Shown one piece after another: positions 7,470 to 14,283 of a stretch of DNA of 17,579 nt. Positions within the stretch are counted from its first letter, which is position 1. Each line of letters opens with the position of its first letter. Source of the stretch: an uncultured Eubacteriales bacterium (GTDB lineage: Bacteria > Bacillota > Clostridia > Peptostreptococcales > Anaerovoracaceae); contig UQEW01000049.1 in assembly GCA_900540145.1 (NCBI GenBank), positions 1-17,579 on the forward strand, written 5' to 3'. Position numbers and translations under genes: made by a program. The notes below the pieces were generated by a model, which had not been told where the DNA came from, searched no databases, and saw only the letters and a list, made by a program, of their open reading frames with translations.

Positions 7470-8654
7470 ATGAACGAACAGAACATACTCATCGTAAGGT
7501 GCGGAGAAGTGGCTCTTAAAGGCATGAACAAGCCTTATTTTGAGAGAATGTTGGTAGATAGGATACGAGGAGCGCTGAAAGCTTTCAAAGGAGTAGATGT
7601 AAAACGTCATGAAGGTCTGATTTTCATAAGGGCGGATAAGACTCTCGATATAGAGCAGATAATTAAGTCAGCAGCTAAAGTGTTTGGAGTAGCCTCCATA
7701 AGTAAAGCTGTCGAGTCGGAATCGGAGATTGAAGCCATAGGCCGCGCAGCGGTAGATTATATGATGGAGTTGATAGAGAAGCGAGGGGTGAAGAGCTTCA
7801 AAGTTGAAGCTAAACGTGCAGATAAAAATTTCCCGATAAAGTCTCCTGAAATCGGCAGGATAATAGGCGCCAAAGTGCTGATAGGCTGTAAAGTCTTGAA
7901 AGTGGACGTCCACAATCCTGATGTGCATCTTCATGTGGATGTGCGCCATGACAGAACGTATATATATGAGAGCAAGGTGGCCGGATTTGGAGGGCTGCCG
8001 CTGGGCACCAACGGAAAAGGCTTGGTGCTATTGTCCGGAGGAATAGACTCGCCTGTGGCAGCATGGATGATGGCCAAGAGAGGTATGCTTATAGAAGCGA
8101 TGCATTTTCATTCATACCCGTACACGAGTCCGAGAGCCCAGGAAAAGGTAGAAGATTTGGCCCGTATCTTGGCTTCATATTGCGGTCATTTTAAAATGCA
8201 TGTAATCAATTTGCTGCCGATTCAGGAAAAAATCGTGGAAAATTGTCCTGAAGAGGAAACGACAATACTGGTTCGCCGCTTCATGATGAGAATATCCGAA
8301 AAGATAGCTGAAAAAAACGGATGTATGATGCTGATAACCGGTGAAAATCTGGGACAGGTAGCAAGTCAGACAGCAGAATCGCTGGTAGTTACAGACGCAT
8401 CTGTAGCGATGCCGGTCATGAGGCCTCTAATCGCTATGGATAAGGTGGATATAATGGAAAAAGCACAGGAAATAGGCACTTACGAGACTTCTATTTTGCC
8501 TTACGAAGATTGCTGCACCGTCTTTCTTCCTAAACATCCGACCACGAAACCTCGCCTGGAAAGAATATTGGAATCGGAAAGCAAGCTGGATTGCGAAACG
8601 CTGATAAACGATGCGGTGGCATCTGAGGAAATAGTGGAAATAAAACCTGAATAA
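7470..8654 (+). CDS. thiI: ThiI, tRNA 4-thiouridine synthetase
   Basis: ThiI adenylates uridine 8 of tRNA and replaces its oxygen with sulfur; in some bacteria it also supplies sulfur for thiamine thiazole. The 394-residue protein has the N-terminal ferredoxin-like region (VRCGEVALKGMN), a THUMP domain to about residue 165, and the PP-loop ATPase motif LVLLSGGIDSPVAAW at about 186-200. Conserved GENLGQVASQT and YEDCCTVFLPKHPTTKP follow, the latter carrying the cysteine pair of the synthetase domain. It lacks the C-terminal rhodanese domain of E. coli ThiI, as does the B. subtilis protein, and so depends on direct persulfide transfer from the adjacent desulfurase. The ATG at 7470 is preceded by AAGGAG at 6 bases; the ATG at 7452 lies upstream of that site and is rejected. 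Confidence 0.95.
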   Translation: MNEQNILIVRCGEVALKGMNKPYFERMLVDRIRGALKAFKGVDVKRHEGLIFIRADKTLDIEQIIKSAAKVFGVASISKAVESESEIEAIGRAAVDYMMELIEKRGVKSFKVEAKRADKNFPIKSPEIGRIIGAKVLIGCKVLKVDVHNPDVHLHVDVRHDRTYIYESKVAGFGGLPLGTNGKGLVLLSGGIDSPVAAWMMAKRGMLIEAMHFHSYPYTSPRAQEKVEDLARILASYCGHFKMHVINLLPIQEKIVENCPEEETTILVRRFMMRISEKIAEKNGCMMLITGENLGQVASQTAESLVVTDASVAMPVMRPLIAMDKVDIMEKAQEIGTYETSILPYEDCCTVFLPKHPTTKPRLERILESESKLDCETLINDAVASEEIVEIKPE

Positions 8655-8672
8655 TCGATAAAAAATCGATAA

Positions 8673-8707
8673 AAAAATGAATAATTTCATTGACAAAATT
8701 CATTTTT
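8673..8707. repeat. Inverted repeat around the perR -35 box
   Basis: A perfect 10-bp inverted repeat, AAAAATGAAT (8673-8682) and ATTCATTTTT (8698-8707), has a 15-base loop that contains the TTGACA of the perR promoter. The right arm ends in five T residues. It may be a weak terminator for the MATE-desulfurase-thiI transcript, or a protein-binding dyad over the -35 region. Confidence 0.5.
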
Positions 8708-8721
8708 CGATGTAGTATAAT
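8690..8721 (+). promoter_or_regulatory. Promoter of perR-rbr
   Basis: TTGACA (8690-8695) is followed after 17 bases by TAGTAT (8713-8718), overlapping a perfect TATAAT at 8716-8721 that would give a 20-base spacer. The 17-base reading is more normal. Transcription would begin around 8725, inside the palindrome that follows, which fits repression of its own synthesis. Confidence 0.65.
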
Positions 8722-8747
8722 TTTAAGAATAAGAATTATTCCTAAAA
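8721..8747. promoter_or_regulatory. PerR/Fur-type operator
   Basis: A 27-base imperfect palindrome centred on 8734: the left half TTTTAAGAATAAG matches the reverse complement of the right half at 11 of 13 positions. It is AT-rich with GAAT/ATTC cores, in the style of Fur-family boxes, and overlaps the predicted transcription start of the PerR-type gene. Autoregulation is the likely meaning. The match is to the style of the box; binding is inferred. Confidence 0.65.
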
Positions 8748-8765
8748 ACGAAAGAAGGTGGAGCA

Positions 8766-9131
8766 TTGACTAAACAGAAAAAACTCGTGCTTTCCATAGC
8801 AGAAAATTCCAATGCGCACCTTACCGCAGAGGAAATATTTATTCTCGCAAAGAAAGAAATGCCCAATATAGCTTTAGGAACGGTTTACAGAAACCTGAAC
8901 ATTCTGGTGGAAGAGGGACTTCTGAATCGAATAGCCATTGCGGGCAGGCCTGATAAGTTTGATCACGTAGGAGATGAACATGAACATTTGATATGTCAAA
9001 AATGCGGAAAGCTTTTGGATATCAAAGTTGATGGGATCCGTGATAGAATAAAGGCAGCAACCGGTGAGGATGTTTTATCCGTCAGCTTAAACGCATATTA
9101 TATATGTGAAGATTGCAGGGCAGAAGGATAG
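8766..9131 (+). CDS. perR: PerR-type Fur-family peroxide-responsive repressor
   Basis: A 121-residue winged-helix metalloregulator. It has a helix-turn-helix region (LTAEEIF through LGTVYRNLNILVEEGL) and a C-terminal dimerisation domain. The structural zinc site is complete: C77-x2-C80 and C114-x2-C117. All five ligands of the B. subtilis PerR regulatory metal site have counterparts: H18, D66, H72, H74 and D85. An aspartate at the last position is characteristic of PerR rather than Fur. The start is TTG at 8766, with AAGGTGG (8755-8761) four bases before it; a stop at 8730-8732 rules out a longer N-terminus, and no suitable ATG exists before residue 32. It is about 20 residues shorter at the N-terminus than B. 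subtilis PerR. Rubrerythrin follows 35 bases later, a typical target and partner in anaerobes. Confidence 0.9.
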   Translation: MTKQKKLVLSIAENSNAHLTAEEIFILAKKEMPNIALGTVYRNLNILVEEGLLNRIAIAGRPDKFDHVGDEHEHLICQKCGKLLDIKVDGIRDRIKAATGEDVLSVSLNAYYICEDCRAEG

Positions 9132-9166
9132 AACGAAAGATATTAAAAAATATGGAGGGAAGACAA

Positions 9167-9703
9167 ATGAAAGAGTTAAAAGGAACAAAAACAGAAGCCA
9201 ATTTGATGACAGCTTTCGCAGGAGAATCACAGGCAAGAAATAAGTATACATATTTCGCCAGCGTTGCGAAAAAAGAAGGATATGAGCAGATAGCAGCTAT
9301 TTTCCAGAAGACTGCTGACAATGAAAAGGAACACGCAAAACTGTGGTTCAAAGCTCTCGGCGAGCTGGGAGATACTGCTCAGAACCTGCTTAAAGCTGCA
9401 GAAGGCGAGAATTACGAGTGGACTGACATGTATGCTCAGTTTGCTAAGGAAGCTAAGGAAGAGGGATTCGACCAGCTGGCTGCTCAGTTTGCGATGGTAG
9501 CTGAGATAGAAAAGCATCATGAAGAGAGATACAGAGCTCTCCTGAACAACGTAGAAATGCAGAAGGTGTTTGAGAAAGCAGACGAGACTATGTGGGAATG
9601 CAGAAACTGCGGTCACTTGGTAATCGGCAAGAAAGCTCCTCAGGTTTGCCCTGTATGCGCTCATCCGCAGAGCTTCTTCGAAGTAAGAAAAGAAAATTAT
9701 TAA
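9167..9703 (+). CDS. rbr: Rubrerythrin
   Basis: Rubrerythrin is a cytoplasmic non-haem iron peroxidase that reduces hydrogen peroxide in anaerobes. The 178-residue protein has the ferritin-like four-helix domain (1-140) with di-iron ligand motifs: E20 in FAGESQARNKY, E53-x2-H56 in NEKEHAK, and a second glutamate/histidine set around AEIEKHHEERY (112-122). The C-terminal rubredoxin domain has four cysteines, C145-x2-C148 and C161-x2-C164. Length is close to the usual 190. The ATG at 9167 is preceded by GGAGGG (9154-9159) at 7 bases; a longer in-frame reading from 9113 lies inside perR. It shares the perR promoter and operator, so it is presumably induced by peroxide. Confidence 0.95.
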   Translation: MKELKGTKTEANLMTAFAGESQARNKYTYFASVAKKEGYEQIAAIFQKTADNEKEHAKLWFKALGELGDTAQNLLKAAEGENYEWTDMYAQFAKEAKEEGFDQLAAQFAMVAEIEKHHEERYRALLNNVEMQKVFEKADETMWECRNCGHLVIGKKAPQVCPVCAHPQSFFEVRKENY

Positions 9704-9707
9704 TATA

Positions 9708-9743
9708 GTTGTAATATTTTTAAAAATTTAAAAATATTACAAC
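9708..9743. terminator. AT-rich hairpin after rubrerythrin
   Basis: A perfect 17-bp inverted repeat with a 2-base centre, running from GTTGTAATATTTTTAAA at 9708 to its complement ending at 9743. It starts four bases after the rubrerythrin stop. The stem has almost no G or C and no separate U-tract, so it is at best a weak terminator. It could instead be a protein-binding dyad. Confidence 0.5.
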
Positions 9744-9812
9744 ATTCATATGAAAATTCGGCCTTAGACAAGTGGTATAAAGGCGGATTGTTGCATTTTT
9801 TTATGATTTTTC

Positions 9813-9853
9813 AAAAATATACAACATTTTTCAGAGAAATGTTGTATATTTTT
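9813..9853. terminator. Long AT-rich hairpin with T-tract, convergent region
   Basis: A perfect 17-bp stem, AAAAATATACAACATTT (9813-9829) against AAATGTTGTATATTTTT (9837-9853), has a 7-base loop. On the plus strand it runs into a tract of T (9849-9856). It probably terminates transcripts arriving from rubrerythrin and may act in both directions, because the DUF1667 gene converges from the other side. Confidence 0.6.
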
Positions 9854-9892
9854 TTTGTTTCTAAGATATATACAATAAAAATTTTACAACAT

Positions 9893-10252
9893 CTATAGTT
9901 TCAAATCTGCCGTTGCTATCAAATCGGCCCCTAATCCTAAAATGTTTTCTGAAATTACGTCGCCGCAGTTCACCGATTGGCTTACTGTTATTTTATTTAT
10001 TTCTTCCATGGCTTCAAACAGCTTGCCTTTGGGAATTTCCACAGAAAGACGTACAGGCAGGACAGGGCAGCTCTTGGATACGGTACCGACTGTAGTACAT
10101 AACATACGAACAGGATTGGTTATCTCTTTTTCTGCAAATTCTTTGCCCTTTGAGCATTTGTTTCCTGAAACGGATATAGGAGACGTTTGTGTATCAACCT
10201 GCATTACGCAGCTGTTAGGACAGACTATGCAGACAATTTCACGTTGATTCAT
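9893..10252 (-). CDS. DUF1667 cysteine-rich protein, third subunit of GlpA-like system
   Basis: This is a 119-residue DUF1667 protein. It starts with a cysteine motif C8-x2-C11-x3-C15 (CIVCPNSC) and a further cysteine at 33 (GNKCSKG), which look like metal or iron-sulfur ligands. The C-terminal half has the family pattern PVLPVRLSVEIPK, then GDVISENILGLGADLIATAD. DUF1667 genes are commonly the last of a three-gene set with a GlpA-like flavoprotein and an FAD/NAD oxidoreductase, as in the Thermotoga maritima TM1432-TM1434 cluster, and that order is reproduced here. Its ATG overlaps the TGA of the preceding gene by four bases (ATGA), implying coupled translation and a stoichiometric complex. 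The biochemical role of the subunit is not established from sequence. Confidence 0.9.
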   Translation of the reverse strand: MNQREIVCIVCPNSCVMQVDTQTSPISVSGNKCSKGKEFAEKEITNPVRMLCTTVGTVSKSCPVLPVRLSVEIPKGKLFEAMEEINKITVSQSVNCGDVISENILGLGADLIATADLKL

Positions 10253-11292
10253 ATTCCGGATACCTCCTTTATGTAATCAGCAGCTGCCATACCGGCAACC
10301 TCGCCGCAATCTGAGACGTAATCCACCAGGTCATACACCTTGTATGCGTTCCCGCAGCAGAAAACGCCGGGCAACGTGGTCATCATATTATCGTCGCAGA
10401 TAAGACCTCCTCCCGGCGACAGCTGAGCGCCGAGACTTTCTGCCAACTCGTTTTCGGGGATCAAACCTACGGAAAGTATTAAACCATCGCATTCTATGAT
10501 TTCTTCGGTGCCGGAGATAGGAGCCAAGTCATTATCTACGCGGCAAATTTCTACGGCCTCCAGCCTGTCTCTGCCGAAAACTCTTGTGACAGTCATGGAT
10601 AAATGAAGTGGAATGTTAAAATCATACAAGCACTGGTGTATATTTCTTATGAGGCCTGAAGGTTTATCCTTTGCTTCATATACGCCAAGGACATGAGCCC
10701 CTTCAAGGGTCAGGCGGCGAGCCATTATCAGGCCGATATCGCCGCTGCCCAGGATGACGCAGCGCTTAGCCGGCAACTGTCCCTGCAGGTTTATCAAGTG
10801 TTGGGCCGTTCCAGCCGTGAAGATTCCCGATGGCCTAGTGCCGTGAATAAAGACTTGTTTGGCGGTCCTTTCGCGGCAGCCTGTGGCGAATATCAATGCT
10901 TTGGCTTCTATAGTTATGACTCCGGAGCGGTTTACAGCCTTTAAAACGAAATCGCTTTTAGACGATGCACCATCGCTTTTGCTTCCGTCTATAATTGAGA
11001 TATCTGTTACAAAAGTTTCAGTTAAGGCTTTTATTCGGGCTTCATTGAACGCATCGATAAAGCGTTTGGCGTATTCGGGACCGGTAAGCTTTTCTTTGAA
11101 CCGTATAAGGCCGAAGCCATCGTGGATGCACTGTTTAAGAATGCCTCCCAGCGCCTTTTCTCTTTCAATCAGCAGAACGTCGGCGCCGCAGGAAGACGCT
11201 TTGATAGATGCAGCCAAACCTGCGGGGCCTCCGCCGATGACTGCAATATCTATTTTATATATATTGGCTGCTTTCTCGTTTGATTTACTCAT
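10249..11292 (-). CDS. FAD/NAD(P)-dependent oxidoreductase of GlpA-like cluster
   Basis: A 347-residue two-dinucleotide-binding-domain flavoprotein. The FAD Rossmann motif is at the N-terminus (IAVIGGGPAGLAAS, about 16-29) with the acidic end of strand 2 (LLIERE). The central NAD(P)-binding motif is VILGSGDIGLIMARRL, and the C-terminal FAD motif is LPGVFCCGNAYKVYDLVDYVSDCG. The segment QCIHDGFGL followed by FKEKLTGPEYA is characteristic of the subfamily that pairs with GlpA-like dehydrogenases and DUF1667. Its likely role is to pass electrons between the GlpA-like subunit and NAD(P), by inference from context. It overlaps the upstream gene by 8 bases and the downstream gene by 4. The ATG at 11292 has a GGCGGTGA sequence upstream, a weak but acceptable binding site. 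Confidence 0.9.
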   Translation of the reverse strand: MSKSNEKAANIYKIDIAVIGGGPAGLAASIKASSCGADVLLIEREKALGGILKQCIHDGFGLIRFKEKLTGPEYAKRFIDAFNEARIKALTETFVTDISIIDGSKSDGASSKSDFVLKAVNRSGVITIEAKALIFATGCRERTAKQVFIHGTRPSGIFTAGTAQHLINLQGQLPAKRCVILGSGDIGLIMARRLTLEGAHVLGVYEAKDKPSGLIRNIHQCLYDFNIPLHLSMTVTRVFGRDRLEAVEICRVDNDLAPISGTEEIIECDGLILSVGLIPENELAESLGAQLSPGGGLICDDNMMTTLPGVFCCGNAYKVYDLVDYVSDCGEVAGMAAADYIKEVSGI

Positions 11293-13090
11293 TTATATCA
11301 CCGCCTCTGACGTTTTTCCGTGATTTAGTGGATCCAAGGCTTATGTGGGAAAGTGGGGAATCCTTTTTGACAGAAGACAAATCTGAGCCCAGGAACTCTG
11401 CAATTATTTCCATCACGAGAGGAGAACAAAATCCTCCTTGACATCTTCCCATGCCGGGACGCAGCCGACGCTTTATACCATCCAGGGTAGGAACACAAAG
11501 ACCTGAATTGAGAGCGTCTAGGATTTCACCTTTGCTGATTTCTTCGCAGCGGCATACGATTACGCCGTAATCGGGATTTTCTTTGATCAGAGCGTTTCTT
11601 TGGGCATCATCCATCTGATTGAGCCTAGGCGGTGCCTTGCGTACAGGGTCGAAACTTTCGTCTTTTGTGACTGTAACTCCACGCTTGTTCAGCAGTTCTA
11701 CGCTCCATTTGGCCAGGTCGATACCGATGGCAGGGGCGGCTGTCACGCCGGGGGATTGAATACCGGCTGCTTCCAATATGTTCTCTGTAAAGACACCCTT
11801 TCTGACTACGAAGTCTTCTTCATATGTGGCCGCACGAACTCCCGTAAAATAAGCTATAACATCGCCGGCCTTCAGGTCAGGCGCCAGCTTCTGCTGCATT
11901 TCTATTATGTTTTCCACCTCTTGGCGATATGTAGCAGTGTCATCTCTATACGGCGTTTCAACGGCGTTAGGGCCAAAGAGCATATTGCCGTGAACCGAAT
12001 GTATGAGGCCCACGCCTTTGGTGTGGCTGCTGCTGGTGAGAGATTTTATGAGCAGCTTGATTTTGCCGAAAGGAATGCCTTTGACCTTTTCCTGATCCTG
12101 AGGGAGTACTGTAAAAGGTGCTTTGGCCATGCTGGTTTTGACCATATAACCGGCTTTTTTATCCGTTATTATATCCGTACCTCTCCGAGGATGGATGGTG
12201 AAAGTCCTGTCGCCGGCCATTTCAGCAATCTTGTCTGCGTAGACTCCGGCTGCGTTGATGACGATTTTAGGATGGATAACACCTCGATTGGTTGATACGC
12301 TGATAATTTGACCGTCTTCTACTTCCATGGATTCCACTTGAGTGTTGAGGAAAACCTTTCCTCCGTTTTTTATGGCATTTTCAGCGAGCGCTATGGTCAT
12401 TTCATAAGGATTTGTTATACCTCCTGTGGGCATATACATGCCGCCGTCTATTATATCAGGCACGCAAGGCTCAACCCGGCGAAGCTCCTCTCTTTTTAAG
12501 TATTTAACGCCCGGTATGCCAAGTCTTTTTCCGTTTTTGCAAAGGAGCCATACGATGATACGCTCCCACTTATGGCAGCATAACATGACTTGGCCTTTCT
12601 GCTCAAATGGCACATCCAGTTCTTCTGACAAGCGGCCGTACATGGCGTTGCCTATTTGGTTATAATGATGTTTGTTGGAATCTTTAGGAAAGTTGATGCC
12701 GACATGCACTACTCCGCCATTGGCTTTAGACGCGCCGGAAGCTACATCAGAGCCTTTTTCAACCAATATGCAGTTCAGATTCCAGCGAGACAATTCTCTT
12801 AAAGCGCTGCACCCTGTTATACCGCCGCCGATTATAAGCACGTCCGGTTTCAACCCGTCTAAAGCGTTGTCGCGCATAGGCGGTGCAGGTGATCTTTCCT
12901 CAAAACCGTCAAGGATGATGTCGTTGATAACTCCTAAATATTTTTTCTTGTCTACAGCCGCATGGCCTGCTTTGACTATGGTTTTCCAATCGGAAGCATG
13001 GCCGCGGAGAACGATGCAGCCTTTTTCCTCAGAGACGCTTATATCGGGAGAAAGTTTATGTATCTTTTTGCAAATACCTTTGAAGCTCAT
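11285..13090 (-). CDS. GlpA-like FAD-dependent dehydrogenase with BON-like N-terminus and BFD-like [2Fe-2S] domain
   Basis: A 601-residue flavoprotein of the DAO/GlpA class, related to anaerobic glycerol-3-phosphate dehydrogenase. Residues 15-62 resemble a BON domain (VSEEKGCIVLRG, then YLGVINDIILDG). The FAD Rossmann motif follows (VLIIGGGITGCSALREL, 84-100), then the substrate-domain sequence SGASKANGGVVHVGINF. The C-terminal region has C-x-C (VCRCEEIS) and C-x4-C (GRCQGGFC) about 35 residues apart, a BFD-like [2Fe-2S] site. The basic tail after it has no match I recognise. The start at 13090 is chosen because AGAGGAG lies about 11 bases before it and the start overlaps the upstream stop as TGATG; an in-frame start at 13189 lies inside the kinase gene and encodes nothing family-like. 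Substrate is probably glycerol 3-phosphate or a related 2-hydroxy acid or polyol phosphate; this is not provable from sequence. Confidence 0.88.
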   Translation of the reverse strand: MSFKGICKKIHKLSPDISVSEEKGCIVLRGHASDWKTIVKAGHAAVDKKKYLGVINDIILDGFEERSPAPPMRDNALDGLKPDVLIIGGGITGCSALRELSRWNLNCILVEKGSDVASGASKANGGVVHVGINFPKDSNKHHYNQIGNAMYGRLSEELDVPFEQKGQVMLCCHKWERIIVWLLCKNGKRLGIPGVKYLKREELRRVEPCVPDIIDGGMYMPTGGITNPYEMTIALAENAIKNGGKVFLNTQVESMEVEDGQIISVSTNRGVIHPKIVINAAGVYADKIAEMAGDRTFTIHPRRGTDIITDKKAGYMVKTSMAKAPFTVLPQDQEKVKGIPFGKIKLLIKSLTSSSHTKGVGLIHSVHGNMLFGPNAVETPYRDDTATYRQEVENIIEMQQKLAPDLKAGDVIAYFTGVRAATYEEDFVVRKGVFTENILEAAGIQSPGVTAAPAIGIDLAKWSVELLNKRGVTVTKDESFDPVRKAPPRLNQMDDAQRNALIKENPDYGVIVCRCEEISKGEILDALNSGLCVPTLDGIKRRLRPGMGRCQGGFCSPLVMEIIAEFLGSDLSSVKKDSPLSHISLGSTKSRKNVRGGDINE

Positions 13091-14016
13091 CAGTTGGCCA
13101 GCTCCTCTCTTATCTTTCTCTGAAGGTCGGTAATTTCGCTGTCGATGGCCCATACTCCCAGGCGCACTATGAGAAACGGCAAACGCCAAGGTGCAATTTG
13201 TTCATCTGTCATTCCTGTAGCAGCTTTGTATTTTTTTAAATATTTTTTACATATGGATTTCCTTAAAAATTCCAGAACCGAAGCAACTGCGGGATTGAGG
13301 CCGGGAATCATTTCTCCTTCGTTGAGAAGATAGAGGGTGGCAGCCACGTCGGCAGCCGGAGTGCCTTTGGCAGATGTCATCCAATCTATGACGCTGGTAT
13401 TGTTCCCATCAGACATGATGTTGTCAGGGTGATAGTCCAAGTGGAGAATAGAGTCGCCGTCAGGCAATGAATCCAATCTGTTTTTTATTTCAATCCGTTC
13501 ATCGTCGGTCAGGAAAGACATGACATCGCTTTCCATAGAACTCTTTACCAGGTCCTTATAACTCCGTATTTTATCTGTATGGGTATTGTGCATAGCTATA
13601 TGAAGTCTAGCCATGGTTTCCGGAGCAGAAAATACTGTAGCAGGCTTTTTCATGGCTCTGGCTATAAGGGTTTGGCCAGGTATCTTTTTGATTATGAGAC
13701 CGCTGCGTATTGTGCCGTCCGGACATTCCACGCGTGCCTGCCCGTAGCATTCCACAGCAGAAATTCCCTTTTCATAGGTTTCTTTGGTGTTTATTTCCTC
13801 ATTGTCTATCATCTCTTGACTCACTTCGGGATTGAAAAGTTTAAGAAGCTTTTCAGCGACGTCTGCCTGGGAGCCGACTTTTGCATCGCCACCCTTTGAG
13901 GCATCGTCCTTTGTGTCGCTGCTGTCATCGCTTTTAAGAAGAAAGACTTGGGAAGAACGGCTGGTAAAAAGGGGAGAGCCCAAATCCGCCAGCTTATATG
14001 TGATATTTTCTGCCAT
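13090..14016 (-). CDS. Aminoglycoside-phosphotransferase-like (APH) small-molecule kinase
   Basis: A 308-residue protein of the APH/choline-kinase fold. The catalytic loop is H192-x-D194-x4-N199 (HLDYHPDNIM), followed by the metal-binding aspartate D211 (VIDWMTSAKGTPAADVA). The N-lobe has a probable ATP-binding lysine in AEKLLKLFN (54-62) and a glutamate near 73 in NEEINTKE. The hinge-like LIIKKIPGQTLI follows. An unusual acidic, low-complexity insertion (about 30-50, rich in S, D, K, G) breaks the first strands. The ATG at 14016 follows AAGGAGG at 8 bases. It is the first gene of the operon and abuts the GlpA-like gene (TGATG overlap), so its substrate is probably tied to that pathway. An antibiotic-resistance role is unlikely, because the motifs are of the generic family and the context is metabolic. 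Confidence 0.82.
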   Translation of the reverse strand: MAENITYKLADLGSPLFTSRSSQVFLLKSDDSSDTKDDASKGGDAKVGSQADVAEKLLKLFNPEVSQEMIDNEEINTKETYEKGISAVECYGQARVECPDGTIRSGLIIKKIPGQTLIARAMKKPATVFSAPETMARLHIAMHNTHTDKIRSYKDLVKSSMESDVMSFLTDDERIEIKNRLDSLPDGDSILHLDYHPDNIMSDGNNTSVIDWMTSAKGTPAADVAATLYLLNEGEMIPGLNPAVASVLEFLRKSICKKYLKKYKAATGMTDEQIAPWRLPFLIVRLGVWAIDSEITDLQRKIREELAN

Positions 14017-14048
14017 ATTAAGGACCTCCTTATATATTTCTTATTTCA

Positions 14049-14077
14049 ATGATAAATTTTTTACTAAAAAAAGTCAA
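14049..14077 (-). promoter_or_regulatory. Promoter of the kinase-GlpA-like operon
   Basis: On the minus strand TTGACT (14072-14077), a 17-base spacer and TATCAT (14049-14054) form a good sigma-A type promoter. Transcription would start near 14042, about 26 bases before the kinase ATG. No obvious operator palindrome overlaps it. Confidence 0.7.
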
Positions 14078-14167
14078 TGCAAGGGCAAAACGGCATCAGC
14101 CAGTTTTTTTCGTCAATGACCTTTACGGAAGACCTCTTTTATTGTAAACTGATAAAGTAGAATTTTG

Positions 14168-14212
14168 CGGCAGGACGGCACAAGGGAATGCATAACAGCG
14201 TCTGACCTGCCG
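14168..14212 (+). other. Possible structured leader upstream of threonine synthase
   Basis: CGGCAGG (14168-14174) and CCTGCCG (14206-14212) can pair perfectly, with ACG/CGT as a possible inner continuation. The loop region is about 31 bases and there is no U-tract. It lies 71 bases before the thrC start. It does not match a T-box or riboswitch that I can recognise. The 267-base gap holds no clear thrC promoter: TTGACA at 14223 lacks a -10 at normal spacing, and TTTACG-17-TAAACT further upstream is weak. Confidence 0.35.
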
Positions 14213-14283
14213 ATGAAATATTTGACAGCAAAAGATTTGATGACTGAGACATAATCAATAAGATTTAAGGAGGAATACTACCG

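Noticed and set aside
11600..12295. Long open frame (231 codons) opposite the GlpA-like gene
   Set aside because: It lies wholly within a well-supported flavoprotein gene. The translated product has no recognisable domain and no binding site precedes it.
11285..13189. 634-residue form of the GlpA-like protein
   Set aside because: The extra 33 residues are read from within the upstream kinase gene and resemble nothing in the family; the start at 13090 has a binding site and the TGATG overlap.
13090..14016. Aminoglycoside resistance gene
   Set aside because: The APH fold is shared by many metabolic kinases. The gene is embedded in a metabolic operon and no resistance-specific feature is visible.
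14017..14283. T-box riboswitch upstream of thrC
   Set aside because: I see no T-box consensus sequence, no specifier loop and no terminator/antiterminator pair; only an isolated 7-bp stem is present.
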